From Phyllobacterium sophorae (lineage in GTDB: Bacteria; Pseudomonadota; Alphaproteobacteria; Rhizobiales; Rhizobiaceae): a stretch of 64,000 nt of DNA. The notes under the pieces were generated by a model that was not told where the DNA came from, did no database searches, and worked only from the letters and a program-made list of their open reading frames with translations. Below are positions 25,715 through 33,877 of the stretch, in pieces. Position numbers and translations under genes: made by a program. The stretch lies in contig NZ_PGGM01000001.1 in the NCBI RefSeq assembly GCF_003010965.1, positions 620,001 through 684,000 on the forward strand, given 5' to 3'. Position 1 is the stretch's first letter; every line of letters starts with the position of its first letter.

Positions 25715-26719
25715 CTAAAGAACCAGAAATCCCTGTCCCAGCGGATCGTCTTCCTCGACGATGAATTCCGCCTTGCCACTGTAATAGGCATGACCGGAAA
25801 CACGGGCGGTAATGGCATCGTATTCGCCGGCTTTGGTTTTGGAGGCGACGAAGCCCGCGAACCTTGACCCGACGATGCTTTCGAAAATCCGCGCATTGCC
25901 CTCGCGGATCTGGCCCTTGGCATGCATCGCCGCGAGGCGTGCGGTTACCCCGGAGCCCGTGGGCGAACGGTCAAGTTGCGCGTCGGCGAAGATGCAGACG
26001 TTCTTGGTCGGACCTTCATTCCAGGCATCAGCCCCATCGGTCAGAATGGAGCCGTAGAGGAACGCCAGATCCTTGTGATCGGGGTGGTCAAGCGGCACCG
26101 CCTCTTTCACCGCTTCCGTTAAGATCGTCGCGGCTTCGATGAATTTTTGAGCCGGATCGCGGCCAAACTCGAGACCGAATTGATGGCAGTCCGCCATCGC
26201 ATAAAAGGCGCCTCCATAGGACACGTCGAACTTCACTGCCCCAAAACCGGGCAGGTCGATGCTTTGATCCCGTGCAAACAGGAAAGCCGGGACACTCTCA
26301 AACGAGACGCCGCCGGATTTGCCCTCGCGCACTTCGACGGAGGCGACCACCATGCCACATGGGCATTCGATATGAACCGTTGTCACCGGCTCCACCTTGG
26401 GAACAATGCCGTAATCAATGGCATAGCGGCCAAGCGCGATGATGGCGTGGCCACACATGGTGGAATAACCTTCATTGTGCATGAACAGCACCGCGAGATC
26501 GGCGCCGGGAAGATTCGGCTGAACCAGCAATGCACCGTACATGTCGAAGTGTCCGCGCGGCTCGAACATCAGGATCCTGCGCAGGTGATCATGCCTGTCG
26601 CGTACATAGGCACGTTTCTCGAGGATTGTACCCTTCGGCAATTCGGGATAGCCGCCAGTGATGATGCGCAGCGGCTCACCGCCCGTGTGCATGTCGACGA
26701 CCTTAAGTGGGGCATCCAT
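25715..26719 (-). CDS. Proline racemase-fold protein, probable trans-3-hydroxy-L-proline dehydratase
   Basis: A 334-residue protein of the proline racemase superfamily. The first catalytic position is Cys in STMCGHAIIALGRY; the second, Cys in racemases and 4-hydroxyproline epimerases, is Thr in DRSPTGSGVTAR. The Cys/Thr pair is the signature of trans-3-hydroxy-L-proline dehydratases, which yield pyrroline-2-carboxylate. Start ATG 26719 overlaps the HAD gene stop by one base (TGATG), so the two are coupled. The next enzyme of the pathway, a pyrroline-2-carboxylate reductase, is not in the window. Confidence 0.85.
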   Translation of the reverse strand: MDAPLKVVDMHTGGEPLRIITGGYPELPKGTILEKRAYVRDRHDHLRRILMFEPRGHFDMYGALLVQPNLPGADLAVLFMHNEGYSTMCGHAIIALGRYAIDYGIVPKVEPVTTVHIECPCGMVVASVEVREGKSGGVSFESVPAFLFARDQSIDLPGFGAVKFDVSYGGAFYAMADCHQFGLEFGRDPAQKFIEAATILTEAVKEAVPLDHPDHKDLAFLYGSILTDGADAWNEGPTKNVCIFADAQLDRSPTGSGVTARLAAMHAKGQIREGNARIFESIVGSRFAGFVASKTKAGEYDAITARVSGHAYYSGKAEFIVEEDDPLGQGFLVL

Positions 26720-27375
26720 CAGGCAATCTCCAGCAATGCGGGCAATTTGCGCATGTCGTCGAACAAAATACCTCCCGCGGCCGTCAGGCCATCGCGGTCC
26801 GCGTGCTCGTCGCCGCAATAGGCGAAGACACGCATGCCAGCGGCCGTTCCCGCTGTGGTTCCGGCAACACTGTCCTCGATCACTACGGCCTGGGAGGGCT
26901 CGTAGCCCATCTCTTTTGCGGCGTGCAAAAACAGATCGGGAAAAGGCTTTCCGCGAGCAACCATGGAAGCGCTATAGAGCACATTCTGGAAATGGCCGAT
27001 AAGACCTGTTTTCCCGAGCGTTATGTACATCTTTTCGACATGCGCTGATGAAGCCACGCAAAAGGGAAGTGCGGCTTTCTTCACTGCAGAAATGACGTAT
27101 TCAATGTGAGGGATGGCTTCGACACCATTTTCAAAGATGATGGGAATAGCCTGATACCAGCGGTCGACGAAATCCTCCCCGAGCGGATAACCTTCCGCTT
27201 CGACCTTCTCCTTGACGGCGCGCATCGGCATCCCGCACAGGTTTTTCCGTGCCTCTTCGAAGGTGATTGGGTAGCCGGATGCGCCGAGCATTTTCACGAG
27301 ATGCTGGTTGGCAAGCGTTTCGGTATCGACCAGAACCCCGTCACAGTCGAAGATCACCAATTCGGGGCGTGCCAT
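26719..27375 (-). CDS. HAD-superfamily hydrolase (beta-phosphoglucomutase-like)
   Basis: A 218-residue HAD subfamily IA phosphatase/phosphomutase: motif I IFDCDGVLVDTE, motif II VASSAHVEK, Lys in RGKPFPDLF, motif IV VIEDSVAGTTAG. A helical cap follows motif I. Substrate unknown; sugar or glycolate phosphates are typical. It lies between the PEP mutase-like gene (3-nt gap) and the hydroxyproline dehydratase (1-nt overlap), making a three-gene unit. It is similar in style to the HAD protein at 62.6 kb. Confidence 0.85.
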   Translation of the reverse strand: MARPELVIFDCDGVLVDTETLANQHLVKMLGASGYPITFEEARKNLCGMPMRAVKEKVEAEGYPLGEDFVDRWYQAIPIIFENGVEAIPHIEYVISAVKKAALPFCVASSAHVEKMYITLGKTGLIGHFQNVLYSASMVARGKPFPDLFLHAAKEMGYEPSQAVVIEDSVAGTTAGTAAGMRVFAYCGDEHADRDGLTAAGGILFDDMRKLPALLEIA

Positions 27376-27378
27376 TAT

Positions 27379-28197
27379 TCAGCTATCCTTATCCATGCCT
27401 TGTGAAAAGAGTTGTTGCAGGTCGCCAAATGGAACGCCTGTCTTGGTAAATTCAAAAGTGCCTTTGTCCAGAACCTCACGTGCGGCGTCGCGAACCGCGG
27501 TAAAGGCGGCCGTCGTCAAACGCGGGCCGAGCGAAATGCGGCGCACACCGATTGAAGCCAGCTCGCTGACGGTGAGCGATGCGGGTGCCAGCACACTCAC
27601 CGGTTTTGAAACCGAAGCGCAGATTGTCCGGATGCGCTCGATATCGGAAATGCCGGGGGCAAAAAGTACATCGGCGCCGGCCTTCTCAAAGGCTTGCAAG
27701 CGCTTGATCGTGTCGTCGAAATCAGTCTGGCCGTGAAGGAAGTTTTCGGCCCGTGCCGTGAAGACAAAATCGGTCTTGAGGGCGCGCGCTGCTTCGGCTG
27801 CGGCCGCGACACGTTCGACCGCCAGCGAAAAATCGTAGATCGGCTTGTCTGGATCGCCAGAAAAATCCTCGATGGAGCAGCCGGCAAGTCCCGCCGCTTC
27901 AGCCGCAAAGATCGTCTCTGCGGCACTGTCGGCACTGTCGCCTTTGCCCTTCTCCAGGTCACCGGAAATCGGCAGGTCGGTCGCCCCGACGAGATCACGG
28001 CAATGCTGCATCATCACGTCGAAGGTAATTGTCCCATCGGGAAGGCCGCGTGAAAATGCGAAGCCGGCGCTGCTGGTCGCCAGGGCCTTAAAGCCCATAG
28101 AAGCAAGAAACTTTGTCGTCCCGGGGTCCCATGGATTGGGCATGAGAAAAATCTCGGATCGCTCATGCAACTGACGGAAAACCCTGCCCTTGTCCAT
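27379..28197 (-). CDS. Isocitrate lyase / PEP mutase-family protein
   Basis: A 272-residue TIM-barrel protein of the PEP mutase/isocitrate lyase superfamily: MPNPWDPGTTKFLASMGFKA, SSAGFAFSRGLPDG, a metal-binding DLEKG and SIEDFSGD, then FTARAENFL. The catalytic KKCGH-type loop of isocitrate lyases is absent, placing it with the poorly defined C-C lyase or oxaloacetate/acetylpyruvate hydrolase-like branch. GTCATG start at 28197 follows GGGAGG. It heads the unit with the HAD and hydroxyproline genes. Confidence 0.82.
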   Translation of the reverse strand: MDKGRVFRQLHERSEIFLMPNPWDPGTTKFLASMGFKALATSSAGFAFSRGLPDGTITFDVMMQHCRDLVGATDLPISGDLEKGKGDSADSAAETIFAAEAAGLAGCSIEDFSGDPDKPIYDFSLAVERVAAAAEAARALKTDFVFTARAENFLHGQTDFDDTIKRLQAFEKAGADVLFAPGISDIERIRTICASVSKPVSVLAPASLTVSELASIGVRRISLGPRLTTAAFTAVRDAAREVLDKGTFEFTKTGVPFGDLQQLFSQGMDKDS

Positions 28198-28222
28198 GAC
28201 GACCTCCCAGTCGAAAATCCAA

Positions 28223-28708
28223 TCACGAAGTGCCCGTTGACCCGAACCCCCCAGCGCCGCGAGCCGTGTCACTTGCATGTTGCCGCTCTTCAATGGCGAG
28301 CTGGACAACCGGTGCCAGAACCACCTGCGCGATACGCATGCCGCGTTCCACGTAGAAATCGTCGTCGCCGAGATTGATCAGGATTACTTTTACCTCACCA
28401 CGGTAGTCGGAATCAATCGTGCCCGGCGTATTGAGGCAGGTAATTCCGTTCTTGATCGCCAGACCTGAACGCGGCCTTACCTGCGCTTCGAAGCCCTTGG
28501 GAATCTCGAAAATCAGACCCGTAGGTACCAAGGCTCTGCGACCGGGCAGAAGCAGCAAGGGCCGGTCTTCGGGTACGGCAGCACGAAGGTCCATGCCGGC
28601 GGAACCCGAGGTTTCGTAGGAGGGTAGTTCGAGTCCCTCGCCATGCGGCAAACGGACAAGACCCAGAGCTGGGTTTTTCGGATGAGCGGAATCGGTTTCT
28701 TGAGCCAT
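28223..28708 (-). CDS. dut: dUTP diphosphatase
   Basis: A 161-residue trimeric dUTPase hydrolysing dUTP to dUMP, protecting DNA from uracil and supplying thymidylate synthesis. All five motifs are visible: [30 protein letters not shown] (catalytic Asp), RGMRIAQVV and the C-terminal [10 protein letters not shown] arm. In many alphaproteobacteria dut follows coaBC directly; here 4 kb of co-oriented and opposed genes separates them. Confidence 0.95.
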   Translation of the reverse strand: MAQETDSAHPKNPALGLVRLPHGEGLELPSYETSGSAGMDLRAAVPEDRPLLLLPGRRALVPTGLIFEIPKGFEAQVRPRSGLAIKNGITCLNTPGTIDSDYRGEVKVILINLGDDDFYVERGMRIAQVVLAPVVQLAIEERQHASDTARGAGGFGSTGTS

Positions 28709-28873
28709 GAAAGTCCTTTTTCACCAGTCGGCGGGCACCGTCAACTCACAAGATTGGGGTGCATCCATTCTTTGCACATAATCTCCTTCTAACAGGCTAC
28801 CCCATCTGGGCGATTCCCAAGAATGAAATCACACGGTATTGTCAGTCTGTATGAGATCAAAACCAGGTGATTC

Positions 28874-29683
28874 ATGTGTCGTTGGGCAGCCTATCTCGGA
28901 CCGCAACTTTATCTTGAAGATGTTATCGCCTCTCCCTGTCACTCCCTGATCGCTCAAAGCCATGATGCGCATGAGGCCAAGACGCGCACAAATGGCGATG
29001 GGTTTGGTGTCGCCTGGTATGGCGAACGGGACGAACCGGGCCTATACCGCGATATCCTGCCGGCATGGTCGGACCAGAACTTGAAGAGCCTGTCGCGGCA
29101 GATACGCTCGCATCTCTTTCTCGCCCATGTACGCGCATCGACCGGCGGGGCAACCAGCCGCATGAATTGCCATCCTTTCGTCTGCGGCAAATGGAGCTTC
29201 ATGCACAACGGCCAGATCGGCCATTTCGATCGCTTGCGCCGCGGACTGGAAGCGCGTCTCGACGATGAACTCTACGCCCAAAAGTTCGGCTCGACCGATT
29301 CTGAACTGATTTTTCTGCTGATGCTGCAAAATGGTCTCGACGATGACCCGGCCGAGGCACTGGTCCGAACCGTCAATGACATTGTTGCGGAGGCCGAACG
29401 GGCCGGTGTTCCGGCGTTTGTCAGGCTCACCGCAGCATTTTCGGATGGCGAGCACCTCTACGCCGTCCGCTATGCCACGGATCGTTTCGCGCCATCGCTC
29501 TACACGGCGAGTCTGGCCGCAAGCGCCGGGCTGTGTGTGGTCTCGGAGCCGCTCGACGGTGAAGCGGGAAACTGGATTCCGGTGCCCCCAAATAGCTTCG
29601 TGACCATCAAAAACACCAAACGCATCGCCATTGAACCTTTCATGAGCGAAGAAAAATCCGGGCAGCTCGCCGAAACTGCCTGA
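28874..29683 (+). CDS. Class II glutamine amidotransferase (YafJ-like)
   Basis: A 269-residue N-terminal-nucleophile amidotransferase: Cys2 follows the start Met (MCRWAAYLG) and would become the N-terminal nucleophile. NGDGFGVAWYG, LAHVRASTGG and NCHPFVCGKWSFMHNGQI complete the glutaminase site. No synthetase domain is attached, so acceptor and product are unknown. Ergothioneine EgtC is a related family, but no egt genes are nearby. It starts at ATG 28874 after a 165-bp promoter region. Confidence 0.88.
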   Translation: MCRWAAYLGPQLYLEDVIASPCHSLIAQSHDAHEAKTRTNGDGFGVAWYGERDEPGLYRDILPAWSDQNLKSLSRQIRSHLFLAHVRASTGGATSRMNCHPFVCGKWSFMHNGQIGHFDRLRRGLEARLDDELYAQKFGSTDSELIFLLMLQNGLDDDPAEALVRTVNDIVAEAERAGVPAFVRLTAAFSDGEHLYAVRYATDRFAPSLYTASLAASAGLCVVSEPLDGEAGNWIPVPPNSFVTIKNTKRIAIEPFMSEEKSGQLAETA

Positions 29684-29771
29684 TCTGCCATTCAGAATTG
29701 GCAGTCGACGGCAAGGGCTGCGGCTGATAGAAGGCGCGCAACCATTCCCGTTTCAAGTTTGAGCCTTCTCT

Positions 29772-31358
29772 ATGTCTTCTGCCGACCATCCTGTCTCCAA
29801 GCGCCGTACTTTCGCGATCATCGCGCATCCCGACGCCGGTAAAACCACGCTGACCGAAAAGCTGCTGCTGTTCGGCGGAGCGATCCAGCTTGCAGGCGAA
29901 GTCAAGGCAAAGAAGGACCGTATCCAGACGCGTTCTGACTGGATGAAGATCGAGCGCGAACGCGGCATCTCGGTTGTCACCTCCGTCATGACCTTCGAGT
30001 ACAAGGATTGCATTTTCAATCTGTTGGACACGCCCGGCCACGAAGATTTCGCGGACGATACCTACCGCACGCTGACCGCCGTCGACAGCGCGGTCATGGT
30101 CATCGATGCCGCCAAGGGTATCGAGGCGCGCACGCTCAAGCTTTTCGAAGTTTGCCGCATGCGCGACATCCCGATTGTCACCTTCGTCAACAAGATGGAC
30201 CGCGAAAGCCGCGATCCTTACGAAATACTCGACGAGATTGAGCAGAAGCTTGCGCTCGATACCGCCCCGATCACCTGGCCGATCGGGCGTGGCAAGAGCT
30301 TTGCCGGAACCTACAATCTGCAGAACAACACGGTGCGTCAGCGCGACTCGGAAGAAGTGCCGACGCCGGTCAACGGCCCTGAATCAGCCAAAGTGTCCGG
30401 CCTTTTGCCCGAAAACGAGCGTCAGGCTTGGATCGACGAGGTAACGCTCGCACGCGATGCCTGTAATCCATTCGACCTGCAGTCCTTCCGTGAAGGTCAC
30501 ATGACCCCGGTCTATTTCGGTTCGGCACTGCGCAACTATGGCGTGCGCGATCTGATCGAAGCCTTCTGTGACTTTGGCCCAAGCCCGCGAGCGCAGGATG
30601 CCGATACGCGCCGCGTCGAAGCGACCGAAGAAAAGATGACCGGCTTTGTTTTCAAGATACAGGCCAATATGGACCCCAATCATCGTGACCGGATCGCCTT
30701 CCTGCGTGTATGCTCGGGCAAGCTGTCGCGCGGCATGAAAGCCAAGCTGGTACGCACGGGCAAGCCGATGGGCCTGTCGGCACCGCAATTCTTTTTCGCC
30801 CGCAGCCGCCAGATTGCCGATGAAGCATGGGCAGGCGATGTCGTGGGCATTCCGAACCACGGCACCTTGCGCATCGGCGATACGCTGACGGAAGGCGAAG
30901 ACCTCCTGTTCCGGGGTGTTCCGAACTTTGCCCCGGAAATTCTCCGCCGCGTGCGGCTCGACGATGCGATGAAAGCCAAGAAGCTGCGTGAAGCATTGCA
31001 GCAGATGGCGGAAGAAGGTGTTGTCCAGCTCTTCTTGCCGGATGATGGTTCGCCCGCCATTGTCGGCGTTGTCGGCGCGCTGCAGATCGACGTTCTGACG
31101 GAACGGCTAAAGGTGGAGTATACGCTCCCCGTCGGGTTCGAGCCGGCACGCTTCACCATCGCCCGCTGGATTTCAGCGGACGATCCGGCGGAATTGCAGC
31201 GCTTCATTAATGCGCATCGCGCCGATATTGCCCATGACCTCGACAATGATCCGGTATTTCTGGCGCAGAATTCCTTCTCGCTGTCCTACGAGGCGGAACG
31301 CTGGAAGGCGATCCGCTTCGCCGCGATCAAGGATTATCAGGTGCGCGAGGCCGCCTGA
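29772..31358 (+). CDS. prfC: Peptide chain release factor 3
   Basis: A 528-residue translational GTPase that recycles RF1/RF2 from the ribosome. G1 AHPDAGKTTLTEKLLLFGG, switch I ERGISVVTS, G3 DTPGHEDF, G4 NKMDRE are all intact, followed by the domain II/III regions of RF3. Length equals the family norm. Its stop is separated by one base from the stop of the convergent acyl-CoA ligase gene. Confidence 0.96.
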   Translation: MSSADHPVSKRRTFAIIAHPDAGKTTLTEKLLLFGGAIQLAGEVKAKKDRIQTRSDWMKIERERGISVVTSVMTFEYKDCIFNLLDTPGHEDFADDTYRTLTAVDSAVMVIDAAKGIEARTLKLFEVCRMRDIPIVTFVNKMDRESRDPYEILDEIEQKLALDTAPITWPIGRGKSFAGTYNLQNNTVRQRDSEEVPTPVNGPESAKVSGLLPENERQAWIDEVTLARDACNPFDLQSFREGHMTPVYFGSALRNYGVRDLIEAFCDFGPSPRAQDADTRRVEATEEKMTGFVFKIQANMDPNHRDRIAFLRVCSGKLSRGMKAKLVRTGKPMGLSAPQFFFARSRQIADEAWAGDVVGIPNHGTLRIGDTLTEGEDLLFRGVPNFAPEILRRVRLDDAMKAKKLREALQQMAEEGVVQLFLPDDGSPAIVGVVGALQIDVLTERLKVEYTLPVGFEPARFTIARWISADDPAELQRFINAHRADIAHDLDNDPVFLAQNSFSLSYEAERWKAIRFAAIKDYQVREAA

Positions 31359-31359
31359 C

Positions 31360-33621
31360 CTATGATCTGAGTTCCCGGCGCAGAATTTTGCCGACATTGC
31401 TCTTCGGCAATTCGTCGCGGAATTCGACCGAGCGCGGACGCTTGTAATTGGTCAGCCGCTCGGCACAGAATGCTTTCACCGCTTCTTCCGTCAGCGCCGG
31501 ATCTTTCCGCACGACGAATAGCTTGACCGTCTCGCCCGAATGTTCGTTGGCAACGCCGATTGCAGCCGCCTCGCGGATGCCAGGATGCTCCATCGCCACT
31601 TCCTCGATTTCATTCGGATAGACGTTGAAGCCCGACACCAGGATCATGTCCTTCTTGCGATCGACGATCTTGGTGTAGCCGCGCTCATCCATATAGCCCA
31701 TGTCGCCGGACCGGAAGAAACCGTCGGCTGTCATTGCCTTCTCCGTCTCGTCCGGACGGTTCCAGTATCCCGCCATGACCTGCGGCCCGCGAATGCAGAT
31801 CTCACCAACTTCCAGCAAGGGAAGTTCCTTGCCTTCGTCGTCGCGAATGGAAAAATCCGTCGAGGGCAGGGGCACGCCGATGGTGCCGGAGAATTCCGTA
31901 GCGTCGAGCCGGTTTGCCGATGCCACAGGTGACGTTTCCGACAAGCCGTAGCCCTCGGTGATCAGGCAGCCGGTCACTTCCTTCCAGCGATCGGCCACCG
32001 GCTTTTGCACAGCCATGCCGCCGCCAAGTGACAGGATCAGTCCCGAGAAATCGAGCTTGCGGAAATCCTCATTGTTCAAGAGACCGTTGAACAGTGTGTT
32101 GAGGCCGGGGAAGATGTGCATCTTGTGCTTCTGCAGCTCCTTCACGAAGCCCGGAATGTCACGCGGGTTCGGAATGAGCACATTCACCGCTCCCTGTTCC
32201 ATGCCCATCATCGCGTTCACTGTCAGAGCGAAGATATGATAAAGCGGCAAGGCGCAGATGAAGGTCAAATCGTTTGGCCGCGGCTTGATACGGTAGGCGA
32301 CATCGCACCACAGCCGCATCTGCGCAACATTGGCAACGATATTGCTGTGGGTCAGGATCGCGCCTTTGGAAACACCGGTCGTGCCGCCGGTATATTGCAG
32401 GAAGGCAATATCGGGGCCCTTCACCTCAACAGGTTTGAGGGTCAGGGCTGTACCTTTGACCAATGCTGTCTTGAACGGCGTATGGCCGGGCAGTGACCAG
32501 GCAGGGACCATTTTCTTGACGCGCCGGACGACGAGATTCACCAAATGGCCCTTAAGGCCCATCATGTCACCCATTGCCGCAACGATCACATGCTGGACGG
32601 GGGTCTTGGTGATCACCTTCGCCAAGGTTGCCGCGAAGTTTTCCAGGATGACGATTGCCTTGGCCCCACTGTCCTTCAGCTGGTGCTCAAGCTCGCGCGG
32701 CGTATATAGCGGATTGATGTTGACGACGGTCAGACCTGCGCGGAGGATGGCTGCGATGGTAATTGGATATTGCAGCACATTGGGCATCATCACCGCAACA
32801 CGATCGCCCTTTACGAGGCCGCGCGACTGGAGCCACGCTCCCATCGATTGCGAGTAGCGGTCGAGTTCAGCATAAGTGATGCTCTTGCCCATGCAGCTGA
32901 AGGCTGGCCGGTTGCTATATTGCTTGAAGGCCATGGCAAACAGATCGCCGACCGAATCATACTGCAAAGCGGCGATGTCGGCGGGTACACCGTCGGGATA
33001 TGATTTGACCCACAGCCTGGGCGTGGGCTTCACCGGCTGCGCCGCATCGGTCTTTGGTTTTGATGTCGGTTTGGATGCCTTGGCTTTGGCCGCGAGCTTT
33101 GTCGCTGGTTTCGCAGGGGCTGGTGCAGCGGCCGCATTTTTCACATTTGCAGCCTTTGTCTTTGCGGGCCCTTTGGCTGAGCGAACCGCCTCTGTGGCAA
33201 CGGGTTCTTTCTTTGACGCCGGCGTTGTGCCTTTGGCTGCGGTCTTCGCTGTTGGTGCCGGGGTGACGGCCGGGGCCTTGGCAATCCCCTTTGCAGCCTT
33301 CGCCTTTGCAGGCGCACCTGACGGTTTGCTGGCCACGGTCTTGTTGTTTGCCGCCTCCACTGTTTTGGCATCAGCCGGTGTCTTGGCTTTGGCTGCGGGC
33401 TTTGCTGCCTGTTTCGCCGGTGCCGGCTTTGCAATCGGAGCCCCGGCAATCTCCTTTGCGGTCCTCGTCTTGGCAGGAGCTTTCACCGGGCTGCTGGCCG
33501 CGGCTGTCTTGACACCACCGGCTGACTTTTTTGAAGCAGGTGCGGCGGTCTTCGCCTTGTCAGATGCCGCTTGCGCACTTGCGCGCCTGAGCGTTTTTAC
33601 CGGTGTTGTCTCGTTCGCCAC
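31360..33621 (-). CDS. Long-chain acyl-CoA ligase with Lys/Ala/Pro-rich N-terminal extension
   Basis: A 753-residue protein. Residues about 201-753 are an AMP-forming acyl-CoA synthetase of the FadD type (P-loop YTGGTTGVSKGAILTH, TEGYGLSETSP, YMDERGYTKIVDRKKDMI, final Lys near KSNVGKILRRELR). Residues 1-200 are low complexity and very basic, dominated by Ala, Lys, Pro and Thr (PAKQAAKPAAKAKTP, PAKTKAAN), like bacterial histone H1-like tails. The frame is continuous, and the GTG start at 33621 has GGGAGG five bases upstream, so the tail is probably translated. It activates fatty acids for beta-oxidation. A LiuR-like site lies about 110 bp upstream. Confidence 0.93.
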   Translation of the reverse strand: MANETTPVKTLRRASAQAASDKAKTAAPASKKSAGGVKTAAASSPVKAPAKTRTAKEIAGAPIAKPAPAKQAAKPAAKAKTPADAKTVEAANNKTVASKPSGAPAKAKAAKGIAKAPAVTPAPTAKTAAKGTTPASKKEPVATEAVRSAKGPAKTKAANVKNAAAAPAPAKPATKLAAKAKASKPTSKPKTDAAQPVKPTPRLWVKSYPDGVPADIAALQYDSVGDLFAMAFKQYSNRPAFSCMGKSITYAELDRYSQSMGAWLQSRGLVKGDRVAVMMPNVLQYPITIAAILRAGLTVVNINPLYTPRELEHQLKDSGAKAIVILENFAATLAKVITKTPVQHVIVAAMGDMMGLKGHLVNLVVRRVKKMVPAWSLPGHTPFKTALVKGTALTLKPVEVKGPDIAFLQYTGGTTGVSKGAILTHSNIVANVAQMRLWCDVAYRIKPRPNDLTFICALPLYHIFALTVNAMMGMEQGAVNVLIPNPRDIPGFVKELQKHKMHIFPGLNTLFNGLLNNEDFRKLDFSGLILSLGGGMAVQKPVADRWKEVTGCLITEGYGLSETSPVASANRLDATEFSGTIGVPLPSTDFSIRDDEGKELPLLEVGEICIRGPQVMAGYWNRPDETEKAMTADGFFRSGDMGYMDERGYTKIVDRKKDMILVSGFNVYPNEIEEVAMEHPGIREAAAIGVANEHSGETVKLFVVRKDPALTEEAVKAFCAERLTNYKRPRSVEFRDELPKSNVGKILRRELRS

Positions 33622-33732
33622 ATTAACCTCCCAGTTGTTTCCCTAAGCCCGGTTCGCGGTTCTCCAGCCGCGCCCCATGCTACTCAACAATCCTATCTAT
33701 TGCGAGAGGCGTCACCCATGCAAGTATTTACA

Positions 33733-33748
33733 TTGACGTAAACGTAAA
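33733..33748. promoter_or_regulatory. Candidate LiuR-type operator
   Basis: TTGACGTAAACGTAAA is an imperfect palindrome closely matching the TTTACGTTTACGTCAA-type sites known for the MerR-family regulator LiuR, which governs branched-chain amino acid and fatty-acid degradation genes. It lies upstream of the leftward acyl-CoA ligase gene, whose function fits. No LiuR gene is in the window. Confidence 0.5.
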
Positions 33749-33877
33749 AATAGTCAGTCCGCTGTTTTTTCGTAATTCATTCAAAGGGCGCACTCTTGGC
33801 ACAAAGTTGCCAAGGTTCGCCTCGACAAAGCATTCGCACTTCCTTCATCTTGTTCACCGAACGAAACTGGATCCACC

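Noticed and set aside
32876-33646. Hydrophobic-looking 256-codon plus-strand frame
   Set aside because: Its Ala/Val/Phe-rich product is the complement of the Lys/Ala/Pro-rich tail of the acyl-CoA ligase; no start signal.
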